From positions 124,001 through 188,000 of the forward strand of contig CABJAB010000005.1 of NCBI GenBank assembly GCA_902363445.1: 64,000 nt of DNA, given 5' to 3'. The DNA is from Lachnospiraceae bacterium. Lineage in GTDB: Bacteria > Bacillota > Clostridia > Lachnospirales > Lachnospiraceae. This document shows positions 9,487 through 17,464 of the stretch, one piece after another. The stretch's first letter is position 1. Every line of letters begins with the position of its first letter. A model generated the notes under the pieces. The model did no database searches. It was given only the letters and a program-made list of their open reading frames with translations, and had not been told where the DNA came from. Made by a program: the position numbers and the translations under genes.

Positions 9487-10179
9487 ATGCTTAAGAGTAT
9501 CATATTCGATATGGACGGCGTCTTGGTGAACAGTGAGCCTGTTCATTACCGGGCGTATCTGATGGCCCTGGAAAAGTGGGGGAAATCACTGACTTATGAC
9601 GAATACAAGAAATACATCGGCACGACGAACATCGTGATCATAGAAGGGCTGATAGAGAAATTTAACCTGCCCATAGACGCGAAGGCTTTTAATGAAATTA
9701 TGAAAGGATATAAAGCATTTTTATATGAACGAGACGGCTATCCGTCCGTGGACGGTGTCACGGAAATGCTCAGATCCCTTAAAAATGCCGGGTATTCCAT
9801 GGCAGTCGCCTCCTCTTCTCCCCATGAGAACATTCTGCTTGCCACAGAGGCATTGGGAATCCAGGAGTATTTCGATCAGCTGATAAGCGGAGAAGGCGTG
9901 CCGAATCCGAAGCCCGCGCCGGATGTGTTCTTAAAAGCGGCCGCGGCGCTGGGGACAAGGCCGGAGGAATGTCTGGTGGTAGAGGATTCCTGTCATGGAG
10001 TATGCGCGGCTAGGAATGCGGGAATGCCCAGCATCGGGTTTGTGAATCCGGATTCCGGGGATCAGGACCTGTCCTGTGCCACAAGACTCACAAAAAGCCT
10101 GCGGGAGGTGAATGCGGATTACGTAAAATCCGTATACGGCAGCTTCCGGCCGCTCAGGGGCGGAAGCCTTCAAATATGA
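9487..10179 (+). CDS. HAD-superfamily phosphatase / beta-phosphoglucomutase-like, 230 aa
   Basis: Haloacid dehalogenase-type phosphotransferase. Motif I is FDMDGVLVNSEP with the nucleophilic and acid/base aspartates at the N-terminus, motif II is VASSSP, the motif III lysine is in NPKPAPDVF, and motif IV is VVEDSCHGVCAARNAGM. The cap is the helical C1 type seen in beta-phosphoglucomutase and sugar-phosphate phosphatases. I choose the ATG behind AGAGGAGACAAAA, not the ATG 57 bases upstream that lacks a ribosome binding site. The last 26 bases overlap the 3' end of the convergent glycerophosphodiesterase gene. Confidence 0.9.
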   Translation: MLKSIIFDMDGVLVNSEPVHYRAYLMALEKWGKSLTYDEYKKYIGTTNIVIIEGLIEKFNLPIDAKAFNEIMKGYKAFLYERDGYPSVDGVTEMLRSLKNAGYSMAVASSSPHENILLATEALGIQEYFDQLISGEGVPNPKPAPDVFLKAAAALGTRPEECLVVEDSCHGVCAARNAGMPSIGFVNPDSGDQDLSCATRLTKSLREVNADYVKSVYGSFRPLRGGSLQI

Positions 10180-11089
10180 ACAGATCAAACTGTGCTTTAA
10201 ACTGTTCCATATCCTCCTTGGAACGTATGGTCCACGCCACAGCCAGATTTTTATACAGATTCCTGCAGATACGCCGGGATACCGCGTCCGCGCAGGTACA
10301 GTCGTAAGCGATGAAATCCGGCTTGGTCAAAAAGTTAAACAGAAGATGGTGAAGAGGAGAAAGGAAAAAATAATGCATGAACGGGTTGTCGTTCTTGAAC
10401 TTTGCAGAGAGCTGGCCGCGGACTATCTGGGGCCGGTTCTTTTTGTACCAGCGGAGTACCAGCGGATTGAAGGACTCGATAAAATACAGTCCGGGATAAG
10501 AGCCCAGCAGCTCGTCGCAGATGGTGCAGACAGAGGTATCGAGCCGCTCCACCTTGTATTCGATCAGCAGCGGGATCCTTCCGTTTACCATATTCAGGAC
10601 ATCTTCGAAACGGGGAATTCTTTCCGTAGTGCCGTTCAGCGTAAATTCCTGAAGCTCTTCATAGGTAAAATCTTTTATTTCACCGGGGACATGGCATACT
10701 CTTTCCAGAGAATAGTCGTGGAATACGACAGGGATGTTGTCTTTTGTGAGCTGCACATCCAGTTCAATGCCGTATCCGGCTTCCACTGCCGCACGAAACG
10801 CAGCCATGGAATTTTCCGGCCTGGCTTCGGATAAGGGTACCTGCTTGTCAGAGGAAACCGCGGCCGCTTTCCGCTTTTTCCGGCTCTTGAACGTCTTTTC
10901 CTTTTGAATGCCGGGCTTTTTGCCCGGCATGGTACTCATATCATGGAGGCCTCTGTGGGCATAATAGTAGCCCATCAGGGAAGCGATGTCGCCCTTATGG
11001 CCGAGGGCGGGCATGATCAGGTACAGATACAGTAAGGACAGGACGACGCATACGAGGACCAGGATCAGGAGTAGAAGAAGGATTGTCAT
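10154..11089 (-). CDS. Glycerophosphodiester phosphodiesterase, membrane-anchored, 311 aa
   Basis: Hydrolyses glycerophosphodiesters to glycerol 3-phosphate and alcohol. A single N-terminal TM helix (about residues 3-26) anchors it. The GDPD catalytic set is present: AHRGLHD with the general-base histidine, PENSMAAF, IELDVQLTKD with metal ligands, and VVFHDYSLER with the second histidine. Between TM and catalytic core there is a Lys/Arg-rich stretch (KTFKSRKKRKAA). Its start overlaps the stop of the metallo-hydrolase gene in ATGA, forming a two-gene operon. The membrane anchor suits recycling of lipid or teichoic-acid head groups. Confidence 0.92.
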   Translation of the reverse strand: MTILLLLLILVLVCVVLSLLYLYLIMPALGHKGDIASLMGYYYAHRGLHDMSTMPGKKPGIQKEKTFKSRKKRKAAAVSSDKQVPLSEARPENSMAAFRAAVEAGYGIELDVQLTKDNIPVVFHDYSLERVCHVPGEIKDFTYEELQEFTLNGTTERIPRFEDVLNMVNGRIPLLIEYKVERLDTSVCTICDELLGSYPGLYFIESFNPLVLRWYKKNRPQIVRGQLSAKFKNDNPFMHYFFLSPLHHLLFNFLTKPDFIAYDCTCADAVSRRICRNLYKNLAVAWTIRSKEDMEQFKAQFDLFIFEGFRP

Positions 11090-11889
11090 AGATCCAGGAT
11101 CTCCCGGTCATCCGGCACAAAAAGCCTGCCGGAATAATATTCATTTCCCTCTGCCGTGTAGTTTCTCTTCCGGTTTTTAATGTCCTTGTCCTCGGTATGC
11201 CACAAAACCAGATTGGGGATATGCAGGCTTTCAGCCAGCTCACAGGCTTCCTTTACGGTGCTGTGATGTTTTTCATAGGGTTTGAACCGTTCCCGGTCTC
11301 CGTACAGACAAAAGGCTTCGTGGAGGAGCCAGTCGCTTCCGGCCACATAAGCTTCGCAGCCCGGGTTATAGGGCTCGTCCCCCGCGCATGTGAGCCTTCT
11401 TCCGCTCTTTAGTGTCGTGGTGAATCCAAATTGTCTGGCTTTTGTGGACAGGATGTCGAAAAAGGTCACGTCATAATCCAGAATGTGTTTCTGGTCGCCG
11501 TTCTGTACCGGCACCAGAAGGATCCGGCTGCCGATGCAGTCACAGAATTTTTTCTGAATGGTCAGAGAGCATAAGGTCTTGATCGTATCCACAAGGCCGT
11601 CATGGCAGTAAATATACAGGTTTCCCTCATACTTTCCCTTCAGGATGGAGGTGGCGATCATGCGGATCATCCATACCATGCCGAGTATATGGTCGTTGTG
11701 CTCATGGGTGACAAAGATATGGTGGATATGATCCAGAGGGACCTCCATGTCTTCGAGGACCGTCAAAATCCCGTTTCCTCCTCCGGCGTCCACAAGGAAA
11801 TATTCCTCATCATCCCGGACGGCGAAGCAGGTATTATAGCATCTGGTAGCCTGGGCGTTGCCTGTGCCCAGGACGTATAATTGTTCCAT
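11086..11889 (-). CDS. MBL-fold metallo-hydrolase, 267 aa
   Basis: Metallo-beta-lactamase-fold hydrolase of the RNase Z/PhnP-like branch. The metal motif is FVTHEHNDHILGMVW (HxHxDH, residues about 59-73), with further ligands in TCAGDEPYN, HHSTVKEA and LWHTEDKD. It lacks the Zn-binding arm of tRNase Z, so a phosphodiesterase acting on a small molecule or cyclic nucleotide fits better. Coupling to a glycerophosphodiesterase suggests a phosphodiester substrate. ATG is preceded by AAGGAATT. Function beyond hydrolase is inference. Confidence 0.85.
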   Translation of the reverse strand: MEQLYVLGTGNAQATRCYNTCFAVRDDEEYFLVDAGGGNGILTVLEDMEVPLDHIHHIFVTHEHNDHILGMVWMIRMIATSILKGKYEGNLYIYCHDGLVDTIKTLCSLTIQKKFCDCIGSRILLVPVQNGDQKHILDYDVTFFDILSTKARQFGFTTTLKSGRRLTCAGDEPYNPGCEAYVAGSDWLLHEAFCLYGDRERFKPYEKHHSTVKEACELAESLHIPNLVLWHTEDKDIKNRKRNYTAEGNEYYSGRLFVPDDREILDL

Positions 11890-12029
11890 AACCGGTAATT
11901 CCTTTCCAATGTAAATGTGTATCTCAGCTTTCTATGGCGATTATACTATGGGCGGACTGAAAATTCAACCCGCCCGCTTCTGCCGTTCCTCAGTTCATAA
12001 AAAATTCAGAAATGTTTTCAGAGGTTTCA

Positions 12030-12058
12030 TTGACTGGAATAAGGAAAGAGAATATGAT
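12030..12058 (+). promoter_or_regulatory. SigmaA-type promoter
   Basis: TTGACT and TATGAT are separated by 17 bases, about 65 bases upstream of the zinc-ribbon protein start. This is a near-consensus housekeeping promoter. Confidence 0.7.
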
Positions 12059-12124
12059 GAATAACAGAGGCGTCGGGAGAATAAAATAAGACGGCGCAGA
12101 GATTACAGATTGGAGAGAAAAGAG

Positions 12125-12526
12125 ATGGGCGGATTTCGTGACAAGGTATCCAGATGGATGTATGGCAGGTATGGCAGCGACCAGCTGAATAAGTGTGTGA
12201 TGGTGTTCACCATTGTTTTTATGGTGATATCCTTATTTACCAGACTTACGGTGTTTTACTGGCTCGCGCTGGCCGGACTGATCCTCATGTATTTCCGTAT
12301 GCTGTCCAAGAATATATATAAGAGAAGCGCGGAGAACACCAAGTATCTGAAGGCGACGGCCGGTATCCGCAGGAGCTTCGCCAGGATGAAGAGCAGGAGC
12401 CAGGACAAGAGCCACTGTTACTTCAAATGTCCTTCCTGCAAGCAGACCGTGAGGGTTCCGAAGGGGAAAGGGAAGATCAGCATCACCTGCCCCAAATGCA
12501 GCGCAGAATTTGTGAAAAAAACATGA
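12125..12526 (+). CDS. Small membrane protein with C-terminal zinc ribbon, 133 aa
   Basis: No named family is recognised with certainty. The N-terminus is a short amphipathic charged segment, then two closely spaced hydrophobic stretches (about residues 24-42 and 46-62), then a basic region, then a zinc ribbon CPSCKQTVRVPKGKGK...CPKCSAEF at the C-terminus. The ribbon resembles the zinc_ribbon_5/MJ0042 type (CPxC-KxxVPKGKGK-I-CPxC). The topology suggests a membrane protein with a cytosolic nucleic-acid or protein-binding tail. The ATG sits seven bases after GGAGAG; an upstream TTG has no such site. It is monocistronic: own promoter upstream and a strong terminator right after it. Confidence 0.75.
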   Translation: MGGFRDKVSRWMYGRYGSDQLNKCVMVFTIVFMVISLFTRLTVFYWLALAGLILMYFRMLSKNIYKRSAENTKYLKATAGIRRSFARMKSRSQDKSHCYFKCPSCKQTVRVPKGKGKISITCPKCSAEFVKKT

Positions 12527-12549
12527 TAAAATAAAATGCGGTATAGTGG

Positions 12550-12592
12550 CACAGCCGCCGGGATGGGAGATTCCGGCGGCTGTGTTTTTTTA
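12550..12592 (+). terminator. Rho-independent terminator
   Basis: A 12-bp perfect stem (CACAGCCGCCGG with CCGGCGGCTGTG), an 11-base loop and a run of seven T's follow the zinc-ribbon gene closely. Confidence 0.92.
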
Positions 12593-12616
12593 ACAGCTGA
12601 ATTTGTTTTTAGTAGT

Positions 12617-12769
12617 AGGTCATTCGGAATGGTGCGGCAGACAGAATACCGGCAGAAAGAGTCCGGGCCAGCGAACCGAAATCGTGACGGTCCGGAACTT
12701 CTGCCGGTATTGAACTAGAACTTAATCGAAACTGACTGATTAAATTTCAAAAAGTGTTTTGTATTATAC
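12617..12769 (+). repeat. Family A repeat, internally deleted copy (A1)
   Basis: This copy keeps the left shoulder GGTGCGGCAGACAG, the left closing arm AATACCGGCAGAA, the segment AGCGAACCGAAATCGTGACG, the right closing arm TTCTGCCGGTATT and the right tail ending near TTTTGTATTAT. About 190 bases of the hairpin core found in copies at 42.4, 56.2 and 62.2 kb are missing, and the left terminal repeat is gone. The closing arms form a perfect 13-bp stem. It sits between a terminator and the 3' end of a chromate transporter gene, whose TAA stop lies inside the right tail. Confidence 0.85.
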
Positions 12770-13339
12770 TCCCCCAAAGTGGAATACGATTCCGATCACC
12801 GCCGAGGCGGCCAGGAATACGATCGGATGCCATTTGAACTTCCTTGTGCAGAGAAGAAGGACGGCGGCCAAAAGAAGTCCTTTCCAATTGAAGAGGTCCG
12901 TGAGCGCGCCGGAGGCTTTCCAGGCGGCCGGCGAAAGAAGCGTCAGGTTTACGACGCCGATGCCGGCGGCGGCTATGAGGCCCACCGATGCGGCGCGAAG
13001 CCCGTAAAAAGCGGCGTCCACCGTCTGATTTCCTTTAAATCGTTCCAGGAAGCCATAAACGAGAAAGATGATGATCACGGACGGCAGGGCCAGAGAAAAG
13101 GTTGCCAAAAGAGCTCCGGGGATGCCGGCGGCGTGGTATCCCACATAAGTGGACATGTTGACGCCTATGGGGCCGGGAGTGGATTCTGAAATGGCGATCA
13201 TGTCGGCCAGCTGGGGTTTTGTATACCAGCCGGTGGCCTCGGAAATCTCATTCAGAAAAGGAAGCGTGGCCAGGCCGCCGCCGACGGCGAAGAGCCCGGT
13301 CTGAAAAAAACGCCAGAAAAGTTCAAATAACACACTCAT
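12764..13339 (-). CDS. Chromate transporter, short-chain CHR subunit, 191 aa
   Basis: One half of a bipartite CHR-family transporter. The N-terminal signature FFQTGLFAVGGGLATLPFL and the SESTPGPIGVNMSTYVGY motif (with the PGP and N-x-ST-x-G pattern) define the CHR domain; five or six TM segments follow. Long ChrA proteins carry two such domains in one chain; here the domains are separate genes. The ATG overlaps the stop of the partner gene in ATGA. The stop codon lies in the terminal bases of a family A repeat, so the last residues could have been fixed by repeat insertion. Despite the name, anaerobe homologues may carry other oxyanions. Confidence 0.92.
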   Translation of the reverse strand: MSVLFELFWRFFQTGLFAVGGGLATLPFLNEISEATGWYTKPQLADMIAISESTPGPIGVNMSTYVGYHAAGIPGALLATFSLALPSVIIIFLVYGFLERFKGNQTVDAAFYGLRAASVGLIAAAGIGVVNLTLLSPAAWKASGALTDLFNWKGLLLAAVLLLCTRKFKWHPIVFLAASAVIGIVFHFGGV

Positions 13340-13878
13340 TTTGACGTACCTCCCAGCTTTTTAATGAGGATTCCGCTGACCAGGGCAAACAGCACGAAGA
13401 TCACGGGAGATAGGCTGGTGAAGAGACTGGCCAGACAGACGGTCAGGAAAATAAGCAGAGTAGGCAAGTCCACCACAGACTTTCGGAACAGGCGGCACAC
13501 AGCATTGAAAATGAGCACGCATACGCAGACCCGAATGCCGGCAAACGCGTTTTTTACAATAGAAAGCTCCGCAAAATTGGTAATAAATGCGGCAATGACG
13601 GTAATGATGATAATAGAAGGTGTGAGAATGCCGAGAGTCGCAGCGATGCCGCCCAGATAGCCTTTCAGCTTCCGGCCGACGAAGGTGGAAACGTTGACGG
13701 CAATGGCGCCGGGAGTGCATTGGCCGATGGCATAGTAATCCATCAGCTCTTCCTCGGTGGCCCATTTCTTTTGTTCTGCCACCTCCCGCTGCAGCATGGG
13801 AAGCATGGCGTAGCCGCCTCCAAAGGTGAGCACGCCGATTTTGGCAAAGGTAAAAAATAAATCAAGGTATGAGCCCAT
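13336..13878 (-). CDS. Chromate transporter, short-chain CHR subunit, 180 aa
   Basis: Partner of the downstream CHR protein and first gene of the pair. It shows FAKIGVLTFGGGYAMLPML near the N-terminus and IGQCTPGAIAVNVSTFVG, the equivalent of the PGP motif but with PGA. Two related short subunits in tandem are thought to assemble as an antiparallel dimer. ATG follows AAGGAAAGG. A TATAAT (13918-13923, minus strand) about 40 bases upstream is the likely -10. No arsenate or chromate regulator is adjacent. Confidence 0.92.
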   Translation of the reverse strand: MGSYLDLFFTFAKIGVLTFGGGYAMLPMLQREVAEQKKWATEEELMDYYAIGQCTPGAIAVNVSTFVGRKLKGYLGGIAATLGILTPSIIIITVIAAFITNFAELSIVKNAFAGIRVCVCVLIFNAVCRLFRKSVVDLPTLLIFLTVCLASLFTSLSPVIFVLFALVSGILIKKLGGTSK

Positions 13879-14105
13879 AGCAGTAGTTTCCTTTCCTTAT
13901 GATTGATTATGATATTTATTATAGCATATTGTGTACCGAAAAACCGTGAAAAAGAGTTGCGTCTCTGTCAAAGAATGGAAAAATATTACGAATAAAATCC
14001 CCGCGGCCGCCCTTGTGCGATGGAAAGGCAGATGATAGAATAGAAGGGACAGAGGATAATTCGGAGTATTTCTTTTGATTTGAACGTATGCCAGGAGGGA
14101 TGACA

Positions 14106-16445
14106 ATGGATGAGTTATTATACAGGTTAATGGACTGGCCGGAGATAGAAGCAGTCGTGTATTCAGAATGTCAGGAACCGGAGGGCGTTCTCGGTCCGCA
14201 TCTGACTGACGACGGAATTTTGATCCAGGCTTTCATACCGACGGCGGTTTCCATGGAAGTGGTCATGAAAAAAGACGGAAAGCATTACAAGATGGAAAAG
14301 GCCGATGAGGCTGGATTCTTTGCGGCCCTGGTGCCGGGCAGAAAGATCCCTCCTTATATATTTGAAGTGACTTATGACAACGGTACGTCACAGGTGCTGG
14401 AGGATCCATACCGCTTCCCGTCCGTTTATACGGAAGCCGATCTGAAACGGTTTGCGTCAGGGATCCATTATGAGATCTATGAGAAAATGGGAGCGCATCC
14501 CATGGTACGGGACGGTGTGGAAGGCGTGCTGTTTTCCGTGTGGGCGCCGTCCGCCATGCGGGTCAGTGTCGTAGGGGATTTCAACTTGTGGGATGGCAGA
14601 CGCCATCAGATGCAGAGGCTGGGGGACTCCGGAGTCTATGAGCTGTTCATTCCCGGCGTCGCTTCCGGCGAGATATATAAATATGAAGTGAAATTCAAGG
14701 GAGGTAATCCCTGCCTGAAAGCGGACCCTTATGCCAATTACGCGGAACTCAGGCCCGCTACCGCTTCCATCGTATATGATCTGGGAAAGTACGAATGGGG
14801 CGACGGAGACTGGATGGCCGACCGGAAAAAGGCGGCAAAACAGGGAACATTGACCGCCGGTCCGATGAATATCTATGAGGTACATCTGGGCTCATGGAAG
14901 AAACGGGAGGATTCGGAGGACGATCATTCAAATCCTTTCTATAATTACAGGGAAATTGCTCCGGAGCTGGCCGCTTATGCAAAAGAGATGGGATATACCC
15001 ATGTAGAGCTGATGCCGGTGATGGAGCATCCGCTGGATGAATCCTGGGGATATCAGGTGACAGGCTATTACGCCCCTACCAGCCGCTATGGGACGCCGGA
15101 TGATTTCCGGTTCTTTATCGATACGATGCACCAGGCGGGGATCGGCGTGATCCTGGACTGGGTGCCGGCGCATTTTCCCAGAGATACCTTCGGCCTTGCG
15201 GATTTTGATGGGACTGGCCTTTACGAACACAAGGATCCGAGAAAAGGAGCACATCCCCATTGGGGGACTCTGATCTTCAATTACGGGCGGCCTCAGGTGT
15301 CCAATTTTCTGATCGCCAACGCCCTTTATTGGGCGAGGGAGTACCACGCAGACGGGATCCGGATGGACGCGGTGGCATCCATGCTGTATCTGGATTACGG
15401 AAAAAACGATGGGGAATGGATTCCCAATATTTACGGCGGAAATGAAAATCTTGAGGCCCTGGAGATGCTCAAGCACCTGAATTCCATCTTCAAAAAAAAG
15501 CAGGTTCCCACAGTACTGATCGCGGAGGAGTCCACCGCGTGGCCCAGGATCACCGGCGATGTGGAGGACGGAGCGGTGGGCTTCGACTATAAATGGAATA
15601 TGGGATGGATGAATGACTTCCTTGGCTATATGCAGTGCGATCCCATTTACAGGACTTATCATTACGGAGAGATGACGTTCAGCCTGATCTATGCCTACAG
15701 CGAGCGGTTTATCCTGGTGCTGTCCCATGACGAGGTGGTTCACGGAAAGGGCTCCATGGTGGGGAAGATGCCGGGAGAGGCCATTGAGTCAAAGTTTGCC
15801 AATGTACGGGCGGCTTATGGATTCATGATGATGCACCCGGGGAAGAAGCTTCTGTTCATGGGGCAGGAATTCGGGCAGATGGATGAGTGGAATGAGAGCG
15901 AAGGGCTCCAGTGGTATCTGCTGAACTATGAGATCCACAAAAAGCTTCAGACGTATGTAAAGGATCTGAATAAGCTCTATCTGGAGCATCCCGCGGTATA
16001 TGCGCTGGATGACGATCCGGATGGGTTTGAATGGATTGACTGCACCAATTCCAAAGAGAATATGGCGGTGTTCCTGAGAAAGGGAAGAAAAGCGGAGGAT
16101 ATGCTTCTGGTAGTCTGCAATTTTGCCCCGGTGGTCCATGAGGCCTACCAGGTGGGAGTTCCATTCCCGGGGAAATACAAGGAGATCCTGAACAGCGACG
16201 CCTTAAAATACGGGGGTACCGGAGTTGTAAATCCGAGAGTAAAACAGTCTAAAAATGTGGAGCACGATGAAAGAGAGAACTCGATCACCATCAAGGCAGC
16301 TCCTCTTGGTATTCAGATTTTCCAGTATATCCCGGCCCTGGAGCAGGTAAAGGGAAATACCGCAGCCAAAAAGAAAGCGAAGAGGTCCGCCGGAAAGACC
16401 GCCGGGATCGAGAAGATCAAGAAGGCGATGATGGAGGAAGCGTAG
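14106..16445 (+). CDS. glgB: 1,4-alpha-glucan branching enzyme, 779 aa
   Basis: Introduces alpha-1,6 branches into glycogen (GH13). Two N-terminal beta-sandwich regions (the second, around VLFSVWAPSAMRVSVVGDFN, is CBM48) precede the TIM barrel. Catalytic residues: nucleophile Asp421 in GIRMDAVASML, acid/base Glu474 in LIAEES, transition-state Asp in LSHDEVVHG. The C-terminus has a Lys/Ala-rich tail (AAKKKAKRSAGKTAGIEK), an unusual extension. Start chosen at the ATG seven bases after AGGAGG; two ATGs slightly upstream overlap or lie too near that site. No other glg genes lie nearby. The mscS gene follows after three bases, so the two are co-transcribed. Confidence 0.95.
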   Translation: MDELLYRLMDWPEIEAVVYSECQEPEGVLGPHLTDDGILIQAFIPTAVSMEVVMKKDGKHYKMEKADEAGFFAALVPGRKIPPYIFEVTYDNGTSQVLEDPYRFPSVYTEADLKRFASGIHYEIYEKMGAHPMVRDGVEGVLFSVWAPSAMRVSVVGDFNLWDGRRHQMQRLGDSGVYELFIPGVASGEIYKYEVKFKGGNPCLKADPYANYAELRPATASIVYDLGKYEWGDGDWMADRKKAAKQGTLTAGPMNIYEVHLGSWKKREDSEDDHSNPFYNYREIAPELAAYAKEMGYTHVELMPVMEHPLDESWGYQVTGYYAPTSRYGTPDDFRFFIDTMHQAGIGVILDWVPAHFPRDTFGLADFDGTGLYEHKDPRKGAHPHWGTLIFNYGRPQVSNFLIANALYWAREYHADGIRMDAVASMLYLDYGKNDGEWIPNIYGGNENLEALEMLKHLNSIFKKKQVPTVLIAEESTAWPRITGDVEDGAVGFDYKWNMGWMNDFLGYMQCDPIYRTYHYGEMTFSLIYAYSERFILVLSHDEVVHGKGSMVGKMPGEAIESKFANVRAAYGFMMMHPGKKLLFMGQEFGQMDEWNESEGLQWYLLNYEIHKKLQTYVKDLNKLYLEHPAVYALDDDPDGFEWIDCTNSKENMAVFLRKGRKAEDMLLVVCNFAPVVHEAYQVGVPFPGKYKEILNSDALKYGGTGVVNPRVKQSKNVEHDERENSITIKAAPLGIQIFQYIPALEQVKGNTAAKKKAKRSAGKTAGIEKIKKAMMEEA

Positions 16446-16448
16446 TCC

Positions 16449-17363
16449 ATGATGATATTACGGACAGAGGAGACAGCGGCGGCCGATGTGGCAGCCGCTG
16501 TGGAACAGATAGGGAACACCTATGGAAAGCAGTTCAAGGAAATGCTTGACAGCCTGCCGATCAAGGCGGCTATCTTTGGTATCAAGGCAATACTCGCACT
16601 TCTTTTGTTCTTTATCGGGAGAAAGATCATCCGGACAGCCGTAAAAATAACGGAGCGTTCTATGGAACGGGCCGGCGCGGAGATCACGGTCCGGAAATTT
16701 GTGAAGTACCTGGTAAGGGCCATCGGTTATATTCTCCTGATCCTGATAATCTTGGGCGTCGCGGGTGTACAGCCCACATCCTTCGCCGCCATTGCCAGCT
16801 CCGTCACGGTTGCTCTCGGCCTGGCTCTGCAGGGGAGCCTTGGGAATTTTGCGGGCGGCCTTCTGATCCTGATTCTTAAGCCCTTTAAGGTCGGTGATTA
16901 TATCATAGAGGACAGTAATAAAAATGAAGGGACGGTCCGGAGCATCGGCCTGGTATATACAGAACTGGTCACATTGGACAACCGTATCATCATGGTGCCC
17001 AACGGGAATCTGGCCAACAGCAGCATGACGAATGTGACGGCTCAGGAAAAACGGCAGCTGGATATGAAGGTCGGGATCTCTTACGATTCAGACCTTAAGA
17101 AAGCCAAGGATATACTGATCAGTCTGGTGGAGGCGGAGCCGCTCGTTCTTGAAGAGGAAGAGCATTTTTCTTATGTGTCGGCGTTGGATGAAAACGCGGT
17201 CACTTTGGGATGCCGGTGCTGGGTAAAGACGGAAGATTACTGGAAGTGCAAGTGGAATCTGACGGAAGCGGTCAAGCTGGCATTTGACGAAAAGGGGATC
17301 ACGATTCCCTTCGGACAGCTGGATGTCCATATAAAGTCGGGGAAAACTGAGGAAAACGGCTAA
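16449..17363 (+). CDS. MscS-family mechanosensitive channel, 304 aa
   Basis: Small-conductance mechanosensitive channel that releases osmolytes under hypo-osmotic shock. Three TM helices precede the beta domain; the pore helix ASSVTVALGLALQGSLGNFAGG shows the Gly/Ala packing pattern, followed by LKPFKVGDYI and the loop MVPNGNLANSSMTN. Length is that of minimal MscS. Two in-frame ATGs are adjacent; the first is used. Coupling to glycogen branching is unusual and has no evident functional reason beyond shared stress expression. Confidence 0.93.
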   Translation: MMILRTEETAAADVAAAVEQIGNTYGKQFKEMLDSLPIKAAIFGIKAILALLLFFIGRKIIRTAVKITERSMERAGAEITVRKFVKYLVRAIGYILLILIILGVAGVQPTSFAAIASSVTVALGLALQGSLGNFAGGLLILILKPFKVGDYIIEDSNKNEGTVRSIGLVYTELVTLDNRIIMVPNGNLANSSMTNVTAQEKRQLDMKVGISYDSDLKKAKDILISLVEAEPLVLEEEEHFSYVSALDENAVTLGCRCWVKTEDYWKCKWNLTEAVKLAFDEKGITIPFGQLDVHIKSGKTEENG

Positions 17364-17370
17364 TTTTCTC

Positions 17371-17400
17371 TTGCAAACACAGGATATAGTGTGCTAATAT
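17371..17400 (+). promoter_or_regulatory. Candidate typA promoter
   Basis: TTGCAA and TAATAT are separated by 18 bases in the gap between mscS and typA, about 65 bases before the typA ATG. Confidence 0.45.
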
Positions 17401-17464
17401 AGGGAAATGTGCAAAGACGGGTATTACAGAGATCCGGAAATGAGAAGAAGAAAGCAGGAAAGTC

